Assembly (NCBI RefSeq): GCF_050436995.1
Contig: NC_134747.1
Coordinates: 8,005,501-8,069,500 of the forward strand
Origin: Anticarsia gemmatalis
Taxonomy: Eukaryota; Arthropoda; Insecta; Lepidoptera; Erebidae
DNA length: 64,000 nt
Reading direction: 5' to 3'
Positions 45,611 through 57,790 of this stretch are shown here, one piece after another. A program made the translations under genes and the position numbers. The notes under the pieces are model-generated. The model saw nothing but the letters and a program-made list of their open reading frames with translations. It had not been told where the DNA came from and did no database searches. Within the stretch, counting starts at the first letter, position 1; the number at the start of each line of letters is the position of its first letter.

Positions 45611-48368
45611 TCACGTTGAATGTAAAAACAAATTATCTAATAAGAAATAAAAATCTATCGAGGAAGCGGTCACAGTTGACTGTATCCACAGATTATCCAC
45701 AGCTCTATGAGTTGATTTCTTTCTTTATAATATCTCGGTAGAACGACGGAAACTAGCAGTCCTTGATTGTTTGATCAGTTTTCCAATAATTATTCCCTAT
45801 AAAAACACCGGAAATGGAACGCTTAATCGATTCCGGACCGCGCCTCGTAGTGACGTGGCGTTTGATTACTGAAATTATATGGCGAGACGAATCGCTTCAA
45901 CTTTGTTTTGTGTATTGTTGAACATGGCCTTCGACAGCCGCGAAAAATAAAAACTAATACAACTATTGTTTTAGTCTTGTCATTATTTTATCGGCCGCTA
46001 TGAGGAAGTTAATTGACGCCTTCAAGGTAAACGGTCTCTACCTACATCTTGTTTTGATGATTCCAATTTACTATTATCTACACTTGCGAGCGGTTACTTC
46101 GGCTAGTCTATTCATTCGAGCGGCCACCCTCCGAGCACGCTTATTAAATACCAATATTATTATGGCGCGAACGGTTCGCCTGTATAATGCTGGGTCTCAA
46201 AGTAAAAGCTTCATACTTTGTACACAAATAGTATTAGACACGCCACGTATAGAGTGTACCCCGTGTTCACATTAAAGATTGATGTCAGACGAAAAGATGG
46301 GGCCACTCTGCAAAATTTATTTCACATCTCCACTCCACCAATGACAAGAAAACTGTTACGGTTTGCAACGGTCTGAGTGTAACATTAAAAATTCAAGTCG
46401 TCTTACCCACTTGTGTGAGGGATTGCCGCATATTCGCCTTTGGACAGCATTTATATTTCCTTTGGCTACGGTTATACTCAGCATTTCGTCAAAAGGGAAT
46501 TTTGTATTCGAGATTTATCTTTCTAGTCGTGTGGCTTATAATTTATTTATGAAAAGATTCTTCGTAACAAGTTATAGAGGTCCTTGAAATAGTTTCACTT
46601 TGTTCATTGTATAACGATGTAACAGTCTGCTAACGTGCTACTGGGATCATGAATTTCATCCACTCACTACTATCTCGACGCCAGTTTACCAAATTATATT
46701 TGTTTCTCAGATAACATTGCGTACTTAACTGCTTAGCTGCTTGTTTAATTTTTATGATACCGTAAAAGTTAATTACTACCCGATAATCATTTAAATGCCA
46801 GTATGCACGAATGATAATAAATAAAGCAAGAATTTTTATTTCTTCATTAGATTTTATAATTGATCGAATATCTAGCTAGCACACTAATGTGATATTGTAG
46901 CATCATTGGGTAAAATAAACGATGTGACCTTTTTATGAATATAATGGCGTCGACGAACCCGATATTTCCGTTTGATATTGTGCTTGTTTATTATTCGATC
47001 AGTACACTTGGAAACATAACACTTACAATATTCACACACGTCATATTCATGTATAATTTGTCATAGTCACATCTAATTGGACATGTAAACTTTAAAATAG
47101 ACTAAAATTGAGACGAAATGTTGTCCTTTACAGATTCTTATTTTTTTATAATTTCATTTTTATAGATTACTTTCTCTTTTCCATAAGAACTACTAAACAT
47201 TATATTTCCCTCGAATTAAAATAAGTCTAACAACAAAAGAGCCATCTTTATATTAGACATCAGAACTAATCAACATCCAGACATACCTAAATAATCGTTT
47301 TCAATATCATAGAGACTATATAAATATTTAAGCAAAAACATAATTTACCGGCTAAATAGCACAGTTGCAATAAGATGTCACCAGTCACGCAAAAACTCTG
47401 CAAATAATTTATCATAATATTACATTGTCAGAGTTTTTATGCGCGAGTGTACAATGAGTGTACAAGGTGTCGCGCGGCGCACCTACCACAATGTCCGGTG
47501 GCAACGTTACGACCCACTGCACACCTAGGCACAATACAACGATTGGACTCAGGTGCTTTATCATATTTATTATAAAGAAACCAACTAACAACAGTTTACC
47601 TAAGTGTGCCGCTCTTAGTGGATCCAATTTGTACCTTAAAATCAAATTTCAATGATGAAATCATCGAATTATGTTATGAATAGAATATAGAACTTCATTT
47701 GCAAACAGTTTTGATGGAAAAAAATGAATAAAAAAGAGCGTGACGACCAAGCATTATGATTGAGTTCCGGAGCTATGACAGAAATATTTGTAACTGTTTA
47801 ACCAGAAAATTCTTGCGACAACACCTGTGTTGCACAACGAGTTTACGAGTATGAGCCCTAGCTAATATGAGTCTACCAAACAAAACAAAATTATCTAGTA
47901 TTATAGCAATTAGAAAAATAATGTACCCAATTTTCCTCATTGCCGTTATTCCAATATGTAAATGATTGTCAAATTATATCTACCTAGCGAACCATGACCT
48001 CAATGCAGCTATTTTTACATTGAAACATTACCTTTCTTTACATTTATTGTTTTACTACATCTTTCATCATTCATCATTATCTTTACTTGGTGAGATCTGC
48101 AACTGGACGTCAGCCAATTCGATCTATTAAGATGATACGACAAATCGTGACTTATAAGTAATTAGAAAGGCAAATACAGAAGTGTATTAGGCGATTGTTC
48201 CCACGTTTTATAGAGATTATTAACAACATTATGCAGTAGGATCCTGATTCGAAGGCGTTGCTATAGTTTGTCCTGAAGGTCCTGAAAATACCGTATAAAT
48301 GCCTCAAATAACTTAACTTAAGCGTAATGTAAAATTTTGCGTAAATTGGGGTCATTATCTATATAATT
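45611..48368. other. AT-rich non-coding DNA
   Basis: No gene or repeat is recognised. A GC-richer patch lies at 47445-47525. The 91-codon plus frame 46000-46275 and the 77-codon minus frame 47412-47645 are unremarkable. Confidence 0.5.
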
Positions 48369-48584
48369 TTAGTATTGGATGTTCGTGTTACGCGAGGTGT
48401 GCGCAGTGTGCGCACGCGCCGCTCGTTGATATTGACAGATAGAAGAGCCAGCGGCGCACATGCCGCCGCCCGCGCCTGCCGCCAAGCCGCCGGCTGACGG
48501 CTTCCGTTTCATAAACTTTAATGGCGTGGTTGACCCAGCTTTGTTTGTTTTACACGACTCCACAACTGCACCATTCATACTCAT
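48369..48584 (-). CDS. weak candidate coding exon, unknown product
   Basis: Of the short frames, this is the one whose composition looks most like real protein: 71 codons with two in-frame ATGs at the start, a Lys-rich stretch (PLKFMKRKPSAGG near residues 21-33), then a Gly/Ala-rich stretch typical of N-terminal regions of regulatory proteins. It lies over a GC-rich island (48385-48540), which alone could produce such a frame. I see no strong GT donor signal at the distal end and no recognisable domain. It ends in an ordinary stop. If real, it would be a first exon or a small protein. Chance is more likely. Confidence 0.12.
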   Translation of the reverse strand: MSMNGAVVESCKTNKAGSTTPLKFMKRKPSAGGLAAGAGGGMCAAGSSICQYQRAARAHTAHTSRNTNIQY

Positions 48585-49525
48585 TCTGGTAAACTATTAA
48601 TTGCTTGTCGTCCAGTGACTACATATACAAACAGATTCTTCAGACGTTGTGTTCTTAAATGATACAATTACGCGTTAGTATCGCAGTGAAGTATATTCTG
48701 TTTGTGCTACTTAGATACTGCGGAAGAAAAGTTGATATTATGTACTTTTGACTATTAACCTCACGATACGTGGTCGTGTGTAGTGTGGTCGGCACCAAAT
48801 GATTACCTCTTCCACTCATCTCTTTGAGCCGTCAACTCTGCCTTCACCCCTTTCTTGTTTATACTCCCTTTATACAAGCTCTTCTTCGGTCTTTTGAATA
48901 GTTATCTTATTCGACCAGGCGATTTTCATTTATCGACTGTATCATGAAGCAAAATCCTAAATTGCTGGTGTCATTAAAGTCTATGACGTAACGAAGCCAT
49001 ATTATGAGTGTGTTTCCTTAATTAACAGAAAATCCTAACGCACTCACGTTCACAAATATCAGGGCGACTTAATCAGAGGATCACATCTCTTAATATACGG
49101 GCCGGCGACGAGTGAGATCTGACACGAAATTCCCTAAAAATAATATTTAAAATGGTAATGGGCCCTCGGGTTCATAAATTGCCGCGCCATATGTCCCGTG
49201 CGTTGCACCTACTGTGTACATAAATATGTCAAGTATTGAGAAGACTGCTGCTGTATTATAACTACCACTGACATTCTTGATATTTGACATAATTTGTTCA
49301 TTACTCAAAGACTCACACGCGTCATTATTACTTGTATCATGAATCCTTCAGTGAAAATTAATTATAATAGTAATTCCATCAGATGTTTCCTTTTAGTTGT
49401 TTTTCCCATAATTTATAATAATTTTCCTACCTATTTATCCCTAAGCAAGGAAAAATCGTGTATTAAAGGGTTAAATTCGTTCGATTTAGGTAAAATATAC
49501 ATACATATTCGATTTTGTATACTAA
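48585..49525. other. non-coding DNA
   Basis: No gene is recognised. A moderately GC-rich, palindrome-containing patch at 49085-49215 (GGGCCCTCGGG near 49160) looks like the other islands. The plus frame 49294-49566 runs into the Helitron and is not a gene. Confidence 0.45.
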
Positions 49526-49797
49526 TCTATACTAATATAATAAAGCTGAAGAGTTTGTTTGTTTGATTGTTTGATTGTTTGTTTGTTTGTTTGAACGCGC
49601 TAATCTCAGGAACTACTGGTCCGATTTGAAAAATTCTTTCAGTGTTAGATAGCCCATTTATCGAGGAAGGCTATAGGCTATATAACATCACGCTACGGTC
49701 ATAAGGAGCGGAGTAGCAACGAAAAATGTTACAAAAACGGGGAAAATTTTGACCCATTCTCTTAGGTGACGCAAGCGAAGTTGCGCGGGTCAGCTAG
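49526..49797 (+). mobile_element. non-autonomous Helitron with intact ends
   Basis: The 272-bp element starts TCTATACTAATATAATAAAG and ends GTCAGCTAG. An A (49525) precedes it and a T (49798) follows, the expected A|T insertion site without target duplication. A short stem CGCAA-GCGAAG-TTGCG (about 49769-49785) lies just upstream of the 3' CTAG, as in Helitron termini. It encodes nothing, so it depends on a RepHel helicase supplied elsewhere. This family is widespread in Lepidoptera (recalled, not searched). Confidence 0.88.
49554..49594 (+). repeat. GTTT/GATT microsatellite
   Basis: Tetranucleotide units of GTTT, with two GATT variants, form a length-variable tract inside the Helitron. Confidence 0.85.
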
Positions 49798-50409
49798 TGA
49801 GCTATAAAACGTTCAATTGTTTTGAATAATTTAACATTATTATAACTCTAAAGAATAAAAGTCTAACAAACATTTATTTTTTGAATTAGTTACCACCTTA
49901 ACCTTGCACCCTCTAGAAGTTTAGATTTTGTTGGTTTAGCGTTATTTAAATAACTTATAATATATAATATATATGAATATTCATACTTAGTGCCTTTAAA
50001 CTTTGTGCAATATTTAAGTGGTTTTATTAGGTAATTGCTTATTTTCAATAATTTGCTAAATTCATTAATAATTTATAGCATAACTAAATTACCTTTACGA
50101 GTTTTATTTAATGTTCTTTTATAGGCAATTTTAGATCACATCTACTAATATGAGATACTTTTGAAATAAAAGATGTCTATCATAGTATCAAGATTGTACA
50201 TCGCTGTATAGTTGAGGGCATTGAGGTGCAGACATAACGGCACGAGTCAAATAGAATTTTTGATACCAATATTTTGCGTTTCCGGGAGTTGTTTGTATAC
50301 GGATAAAAATAGAGACCAAGTATCCCATAAGGTACTTACAACCCAGGACTTTGGTACTTCATTGTATATTTCATTGTATCTATTAATCAATCACCGGTAC
50401 ATTTTTTTT
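49798..50409. other. AT-rich spacer
   Basis: No gene or repeat is recognised. TA-rich low complexity is present near 49960-49980. Confidence 0.45.
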
Positions 50410-50441
50410 TGTTTGTTTGTCGTTTGTTTGTTTGTTTGTCG
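50410..50441 (+). repeat. GTTT microsatellite
   Basis: GTTT tetranucleotide repeats interrupted by GTCG lie immediately upstream of the family Y copy. Confidence 0.8.
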
Positions 50442-50444
50442 TAT

Positions 50445-50684
50445 GGTTAGTGGTCAACCTAGTGTCAAAGTTGTTCAAGCCACCCGAGAGGCCTTTGACA
50501 TGGCTTAACGACTGTTATCTTAGAAGACAACAGCCGGGACCGGCCTTTTCGTGCCCTCCGAAGAACAGAGACGCCCAGCTCAAACACCACTATGCGGTCA
50601 CCCATCTATGGAATGACCGCGCCAGGGGTTGCTGAACCCATAAATCAATTACCGACCGGTGATCGCAACTGGCTATGGGCGCCT
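50445..50684 (+). repeat. dispersed repeat family Y, copy 2
   Basis: This is a better-preserved copy of the element at 39433-39668. Anchors are GGTTAGTGGTCAACCTAGTG, AGGCCTTTGACATGGCTTAA, GTGCCCTCCGAAGAACAGAG and the 3' anchor GATCGCAACTGGCTATGGGC, ending in a T-rich tail. The GTTT microsatellite adjoins its 5' side. No tRNA-like head or open frame with a retrotransposon domain is visible, so the class is open. Confidence 0.7.
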
Positions 50685-52200
50685 ATTTTTTGTAAAAATT
50701 GTTACTAGGTCCTAAATAAAAAATATAGGTTTTGAGGAAAAACGTATCGTCATATTAGGCAATTGATCCACCCACTGTGTCGTTTCCAATTGTCATATCA
50801 CCTCGCATACCTTCAAAGTTCAACGGAACAAAGGTCGGTAGAGATCGATCTGCTCACGTTTACCTAACACCAGCTGTCGCAGCTAAGGCCACGATCCTTT
50901 AACATAAACATTCAACATTATTATAATATTATTTGTTCACACCCTCTCTCTCTCACTGCAATATATAATCCTAAGAATATTTTGACTATAGCGTAACACG
51001 TGCGAACTTCAGAAATAGATCGCACTAACGCATCGAGCTATAAAAATAACGCAGGTAAATTATTGACCCCAAAATAGAAACGTATGAATTATATATCAAA
51101 ACGTTGTCGTTTACATCGATTTATTACACGTGCCTTCGCAAATACCACCAATGTTTGCGAATACGTTAAATAAAACTTCAATCAAACTCAACTATTTATT
51201 TTACTCTCGTCGAATAGTTTTTATGAAAAACACCGTAACGCGAGAGGAATACAATAAATTTTGAAGGTTCCATAATACACTCATGGGGGACCTTAGCCAG
51301 TTTTTGGTCAACAATAAGTAATCTTAAAATCCGTCTAAGGACTCTTGTAAGAAAGACCCCAAACTATGACCAAAGAAAACAATAAATCGTAATGACGGCG
51401 CGCCCCCAGGGCACCCTCGGATGCTCGCTATTTTGGACTATAAATAAATGTGTAGATGGATTGATAAATATAAATATTAGGGGCGAAACGAAGAAAAACA
51501 ATGTTTATGAAACTGGTGTCGTTCGCATCATAACTGTGAGTTACGACTTCCGACGCCTGCGAGCATATGGGCCCCGTGCGCAATTTTTTCTAATGCGACT
51601 TACCTCAACATAAAAATAGATAACAATCTTCTATTTATAAAAAACACAAATATCATCCCATCACCTTGATCTACGAGTATCAATGGTCATTTAGTTGTCT
51701 AATTATATAGACCAATCTTATAAAACCCAGCCTTATAAATACCTTTCTTCATTAATAGTCCTCTTATTGCCATGTCTCCCTACTATTCATTTGCCCACGT
51801 TGTCCTTCGCCTTCATTGCCATCAGAGAACAAAAACTATAAATTCCATAATGATATCATAGAACATTTTAGTTGGTCACAATGTGCAATAACATTCAAGT
51901 ATAAGTTATTCCAATAAGACAAACAAAACACATAACAATTACATTACCTATCTAACAATCACATATAAGTTGGTACATAGAACCAGTTCGATTGTAATAA
52001 ATTTTGTGAACCGCTTATGGATAGATTCAAATAAGACGTTAGATGTCGAACAGTACAGCACACAAATAAATGTGTTGCCATAATAAGATTAACAGAGTTG
52101 AGCATGCGTGTACCCGGCGCGGCTGACGGGACGTTAGTCACGACGCTCTATACTTAGCCGATTGCATTGTCTTCTGAAATATCTATTAACGATTATTGAC
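50685..52200. other. non-coding DNA with CpG-rich spot
   Basis: AAAGTTCA (50815-50822) and AAAGGTCG (50830-50837) are nuclear-receptor-type half-sites in direct orientation. A GC-richer patch occurs at 51395-51430 and 51545-51590. No gene is supported. Confidence 0.4.
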
Positions 52201-53095
52201 AAGGCATCGGCACGCGAATTCTCCCCGCGGTAGGTGCGACGAACTGCTATAAATATATTTTATGTGCAATGCACCGCGACGGGCGTTGCAGGTATGTGAC
52301 GGATAGCTGCACGCACGCCACTCGACACACCGACATCATGCTAAGATTACCTCAAAAACTGCACTCAATCTTATATTGCGACCGAAATGTGTTTACACTC
52401 TCCTCGCTATAAACTGACGATAGAGTTATCTTTTCTGTATGTATAAAATAGTTATCTATATTAGAAGTCGTTACAATCAACAATCTGTACTAGGTTTAAT
52501 TCATAAATTTGTCTACTACCGGCTCAACGATATATTGTATGATTAAATGCCACAGAATTATAAACCGCAAAAACACAAAAATGTATAAGCTGTTATTTTT
52601 TTGCAATCACAAAACCGCAAATAAATTCTGCATACATTTCAGGTATACTTCAACAATTTATAATTATATTCCGTTAACAAATTAATTAAATTCGCGTCAA
52701 AATTGCAAATTGTGAATTCAAATTGCTACAATTCGACAATTGATTACAATATGCACACAAAGCACTATCGCGTCCACAAACACAGGCGAGCAGTCAGTCA
52801 GCCGACATCGATTCATATCCAACGAGAGCGCTTTTCATTTTGTATGTTAAATTAAATTTCCATGAAACAAGATTGAATTTTTCGCAATCAACGCGCGCGA
52901 AGCTTGCTCGAAACGAATTTGACTGTATCTTTATGGATGTACACATTGTACATATTTATAGTATTTATTAAGTTGCGCTGATGTGGACTTTTTGTCTTGT
53001 GCGCTTTGCGGTATTTGTTGATAGTGGCTAACCAAAACTAATAATGCTTGAATGTAATAGTCAAAAGTATCAATAAACAGCAAACCGCGGATGTC
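52201..53095. other. non-coding DNA leading into the CpG-rich cluster
   Basis: A CpG-rich patch lies at 52210-52330. The rest is AT-rich. The minus frame 52931-53125 is unrecognised. Confidence 0.4.
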
Positions 53096-53830
53096 GGGTG
53101 GCAGCATGGCGCAACCGCACCGCACCGCACCGCGCCGCGCCGCGCCGCCGCCGGCGGTGAGCTAGCATCGGCTTAGCTAATTTACAATTTAATTATCAGT
53201 CGGGATGATGCATCGTTAGCGCGCGCCAAACCGAGTTTATGCGACTAATCAATTGTTTGACGCGGCCACTGCAATCACGCGCCGCCCGCCCCGGCCGCGC
53301 CGCCGCCCGCCCCACGCAGCGCGCCGATACACTGCTACCAATAAAACGGTTATAATGTAAAACATGGATTTGGACACTGATCCGCGCTCCTCGCTCTCAC
53401 ATTCTACACGTATCGCACCGAACATTGATCGAATGTTTCAGTAATTATTTTACTGCATTAGCAATAATGAATCTCCGTCGACACCTCATAAAATAAGTAT
53501 CGATAGACGCTTCAGCAATCCAATCGAGAGAACAATGCGGCGGCGTGTCGCGCCCGCGTTGATTAAATATAGCTCAGAATCCATCAAGCGAACGCCGCGA
53601 TCGAGCCGTTGCTATGGATTTATGCGCGAAATATTCGACAGGTGCCAAGTGTGTCGATCGTAGAGTTCGATCGCCGATGACTAACTACGCCCTAAATTTT
53701 ATTTCAAATGTCAAATAATTTGAGCACCTGCCCTGCGCCCAGACCGGCCTAGCGCCCGCTCACCGCTCGCTCGCCGCCCGCCGCGCTATGCGCCCACTCT
53801 GTACGCACCGTGTGAACCTCTCCATGGCTC
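53096..53830. promoter_or_regulatory. largest CpG-rich cluster of the window (island 18)
   Basis: Three very GC-rich cores (53115-53156, 53278-53330, 53725-53790) are separated by AT-richer segments with homeodomain-type sites: TAATTA at 53190-53195 and TAATC at 53246-53250. The first core is a pentamer array, CCGCA repeats passing into CCGCG repeats. This is the strongest promoter or enhancer candidate by composition. No TATA plus initiator pair and no downstream coding exon could be found. Confidence 0.35.
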
Positions 53831-56800
53831 CATGAGTTACAGGCTTTCTTGCACATCATATATATTCCACTAAACAATACATTGAATGTAAAAACATGCG
53901 TCAGGCTCCACCGGAAAATAACCATTGCGCTACTGTTACACGGTAACGGTAAACAATTGCAAATATCCATCATTAGAAAGTCACGAGGAGTTTTCATTAA
54001 TTTATTAAGGACGGTTAAAATTAACCGCTCACGAATGGGAATCGTGCGACACAACGTAATGTGAACGTTCACAATTCGCTAATCCCGCGTCGCTACCGTT
54101 ACATAAGACAGCTGAGTTGAATATAAATGTAAAACACAATAAATTTCATGCCCCGTAGGAAATGAATATTCATCACGAAATCGCCATGCATATTCTCTTT
54201 TGCTACAGAATTTCATGCGTCCGTAGCGGCGGGCGCGCCCGATAACAAACTAGACCTTACATCCTCCACCATCAGTTAGTATTCGCATGCATGGAATAGA
54301 ACGGTAAAGTCGGGGTCGCCGGTTCACCGAGCGAGCTCTCGTAAATTTCAACATATAGTAAAGTGATTTACGAATAATTGTTGTGTTGGCGTATAACTAG
54401 AGAAATCTTTCCGCTGTTTGCCGCCGCTTAATTTATATATGAGGCTTAGGTAATTCGCGAGCCGCGAGTAATTGGTGTACAGAACAATAGCTTTTGTCAT
54501 ACCCTTATCTCGTGCGCCACGTTTGTCTCTCTTCAAAATACCCTCGTAAGCACAATAACGTTCGCATCAACCTTATCTAAATTGTCTACATATTTCTACT
54601 TCTCGGCCTAATATTTTCCCAAAACTTGTACGCCATCGTACCTTTGTAAAGAAATTAATGTTTAAAGTCAACAAGCATACTTACATTAGCCGTACCATTT
54701 AGATAATATTGGTAACGTGTAAATTGTAAAGGGGTGAGTCGTCAGGTGGTTGAGGAAACGACAGCACAAATGTAGAAACGCAATTGTTGTGCGGCCTCAT
54801 GCGCTCATGACTCGGGTAGGTAATAAGCACGGGACATTAGCGTAACACTTAATCGAAACATGTGTTTATCGTAACATGCGAATCGGCCTAAGGCGAATTA
54901 GTTCTCGCACAATGCAATTTGAATGCACATTACACAACGGACGAGGTACGAACGCTTTTTATTGCGGCATCGTGAGATCTTATCTCGGAACTGCCACTTC
55001 CAGCAGGCAAATTTCAGATTCTGTGCGAGTCGTCGCCGGTTTTGCACTCTACTGCGTTTAGCCGAAAGCAAGTAACCGCTTGACGTAACGCGCGCGGAAC
55101 TGGTGTGTGTATGGACACGTACGCACCGCTCGCACGCACCCTACTGTACATGTTTAAAGAATTCAACATAAAATCAGCAATAAAATTGAAAACATTTTGT
55201 TACCTTTTAAATAAGTTTCGTACTGTCGAGCGATGCGAGCCGAGCGACTTTGATCTCTGTACGAATACCCAAATGTACATTTTCGTACGTGACGTTTAAC
55301 TTTGAAATCATTTCTCGATCGATAAGAAGCGTTAATTTTACGAGCGAGTGATAATTTGCTAACTTCCGACAGAACATCGCCCTAGTTGAATCGTTCCGAA
55401 CACTTGCCGCATAAAATTACCAATTCGAAGCTGAGTATCGTAATTAGGAGAGCGGGTTGATGATTATACGTAGCTCGTTATTGTATCTATGTCTTTATTT
55501 ATTTATAAAATTAGTACAATAAGGTGTTGCTCCGCATGCCCACGTCGTATAAACGACTCGTGTAACAAAACAATTTGCAGCTGTTACATTACATTAATTA
55601 AATTAACGACATTTTTGCCTCGTTCAATTGAATTCCATGCTGATGTGACAATGAAGCAAAAATATGTTACATCAGCTGTTCGTCTGCGCAGCACCGCACC
55701 GGTAGTGCCGACCACTCTACGAATTCTAATAGGTAATGAGATAGTGCGATATCCACTGTTAAAACTTCAGTCATCTTTCGTCAACCTCTCCTCTGTAGAT
55801 ACTATACAAAAGCATAATATAGCCTCCCAAAAACAAACACATACAATTAAAACATTTAAATTTATTACCTACTAACTATTGCGCACTATTAGTTCTAAAA
55901 GACGCGCTACGACACAAGCGCTGAAATTCATTACAATACATTAAATGAGCAGTGTATCACATGAAAACACTAATTACAGCCGGCAATGGATCAACAAACA
56001 CACAACAACACCACACATGTTATCTAATCGCATCTATTGCCATTTATTTGATCCTATTTTGTATAATCACATTACGTTGCACTGTGAAATTATTCAGCTC
56101 TAAGGGAGCGAACACGGTTTCAATTTCAACTTATAATTTTATTTTATTTAAGGGAAAACTAAGTTGATACTAATATCTGAAGGAGGAAAGTTATGAATTG
56201 GTCATTAGATGTCGAATTAAAACAGTGTAAGAGTTTAGCCGTCTCTACTTTTTTTTTGTTGATAAAGATGAGTTTTTAAGGCCTTTTGTACCACAAATGG
56301 TGTTTCCTTTCATGTACTGTCCTTCAAGCAGTTATATAAAATAAATATAAATCTAACTACTGACATTTTGAATACATCATAATTGGATCTAATCACAAAT
56401 AATCACAAGGCATTGGTAAATAGTTGTCGTGCGGAAGCATGTTTTATTTGAGCTGTGACCATGAGCGCTGCAGGAATCACGGATTTTATTGCCGATAAAA
56501 AATGCAACAATTCCCCATTAAAACGTATTATATTTATACAGGTATATCAACGAGATAATAATTATAATTACTTCGCAGAAAAATTACAAGTTCTTGCTTA
56601 ATTAATAGTTTGGCAAAACGAGCAGCGCAGCCCAGCGCTCACCGCGGGTGCCTCTCCAACAATGCCTAATTATTTTCACCGCAATGTTTTTTATTAATTA
56701 CACAACTTCTCAATGATCCCTTTGTATTTTAATTTTGACAAATTCAAAGCTTTCCCAAGAAATTGGCGTCGAGAATCTCACTCGCCGTTCTAATAAGATA

Positions 56801-57650
56801 ATGAGAAAATGTAACTCGCACACGTTTTGTCCGACTCTTATGTATATTTATTATACCCTAATGAATTACTCGAGTTTTTGTCGTAAATAAGAAAGTTAAC
56901 CGTGTGCGTTTAATAAAGATAGTGTTTATCGAATCAAAAATTAGTTACGTGGCATGTAATTTGTCGGTCACGGTGGGTGAGTGCCCGTAACCACTGAGAT
57001 TCGTTAAATTATTCACTTGTGTACACGCCTTACTACTTACACAGTCTTTATGTAAAGTCTTGTAACAGTATTACATTACATACTCAAACACGAAGCAAGG
57101 CTCTCCTTGTTCGTGTTCACCTTTTGCCTAAGTACTATAAGAAATTCTAGCTAGAATTGTATAAATGTTATGATTGATGATGTCCGCAGCTACTAGCACT
57201 GCAGACTACGATCGAAACACACGATCGCATTATAATGAATAATAGGTATGTCTTGAATCAGATCCAAGGAATTATAATACTGTAATTTTCAGGCAATAAA
57301 ACCGCACCGACATTATTTCAAACGCAACCGTCTCAAGAACTACAGTGACACGAGAGGCTGCCGCATTTGGCTTGGCATGTCAAACAATCACCAGAACAAA
57401 ACCTACAACGTCTAAACATTACTCGTGGTTGAGCAACACATAAATATGAAACACGTCAACATAATAACAAACGCTAATAAGAATTTCTATCGTGTAACAT
57501 GTAAATCATGAACACAACATTTAAGAGTTCACGAAACCATGTTGCAAACAAACGGTGATTTATTAGAAACAAAATTAGGCCACTCGCACTGTGACTAATG
57601 TATTAGAAGCGAACAAGTATACAGCAATCCAATAAACACGCTTCTTAATT
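53831..57650. other. non-coding DNA
   Basis: GC-richer spots occur at 54225-54330 and 55085-55140. The 128-codon plus frame 55489-55875 shows no recognisable domain and is mostly AT-rich, so chance is preferred. No repeats are recognised. Confidence 0.45.
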
Positions 57651-57790
57651 CCAGCATGTAGCCGGCCGAGGAGCACCGGTAGCAGCGACAGTGCGACACG
57701 GGTGGCGATCAGCCGCGCGGGGCAGCTTGGCCGCTCGCCAACAAGGTGAATGCCACGATCCACGCATCGGGTCGACCAACCCACTTTACC
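57651..57790. promoter_or_regulatory. GC/CpG-rich island 19
   Basis: A patch of balanced GC-rich DNA (GCCGGCCGAGGAGCACCGG near 57661) is crossed by an unrecognised minus frame 57575-57796. The regulatory reading is from composition only. Confidence 0.2.

Noticed and set aside
55489..55875. 128-codon plus-strand frame
   Set aside because: No domain, no supporting context, composition matches the AT-rich background.
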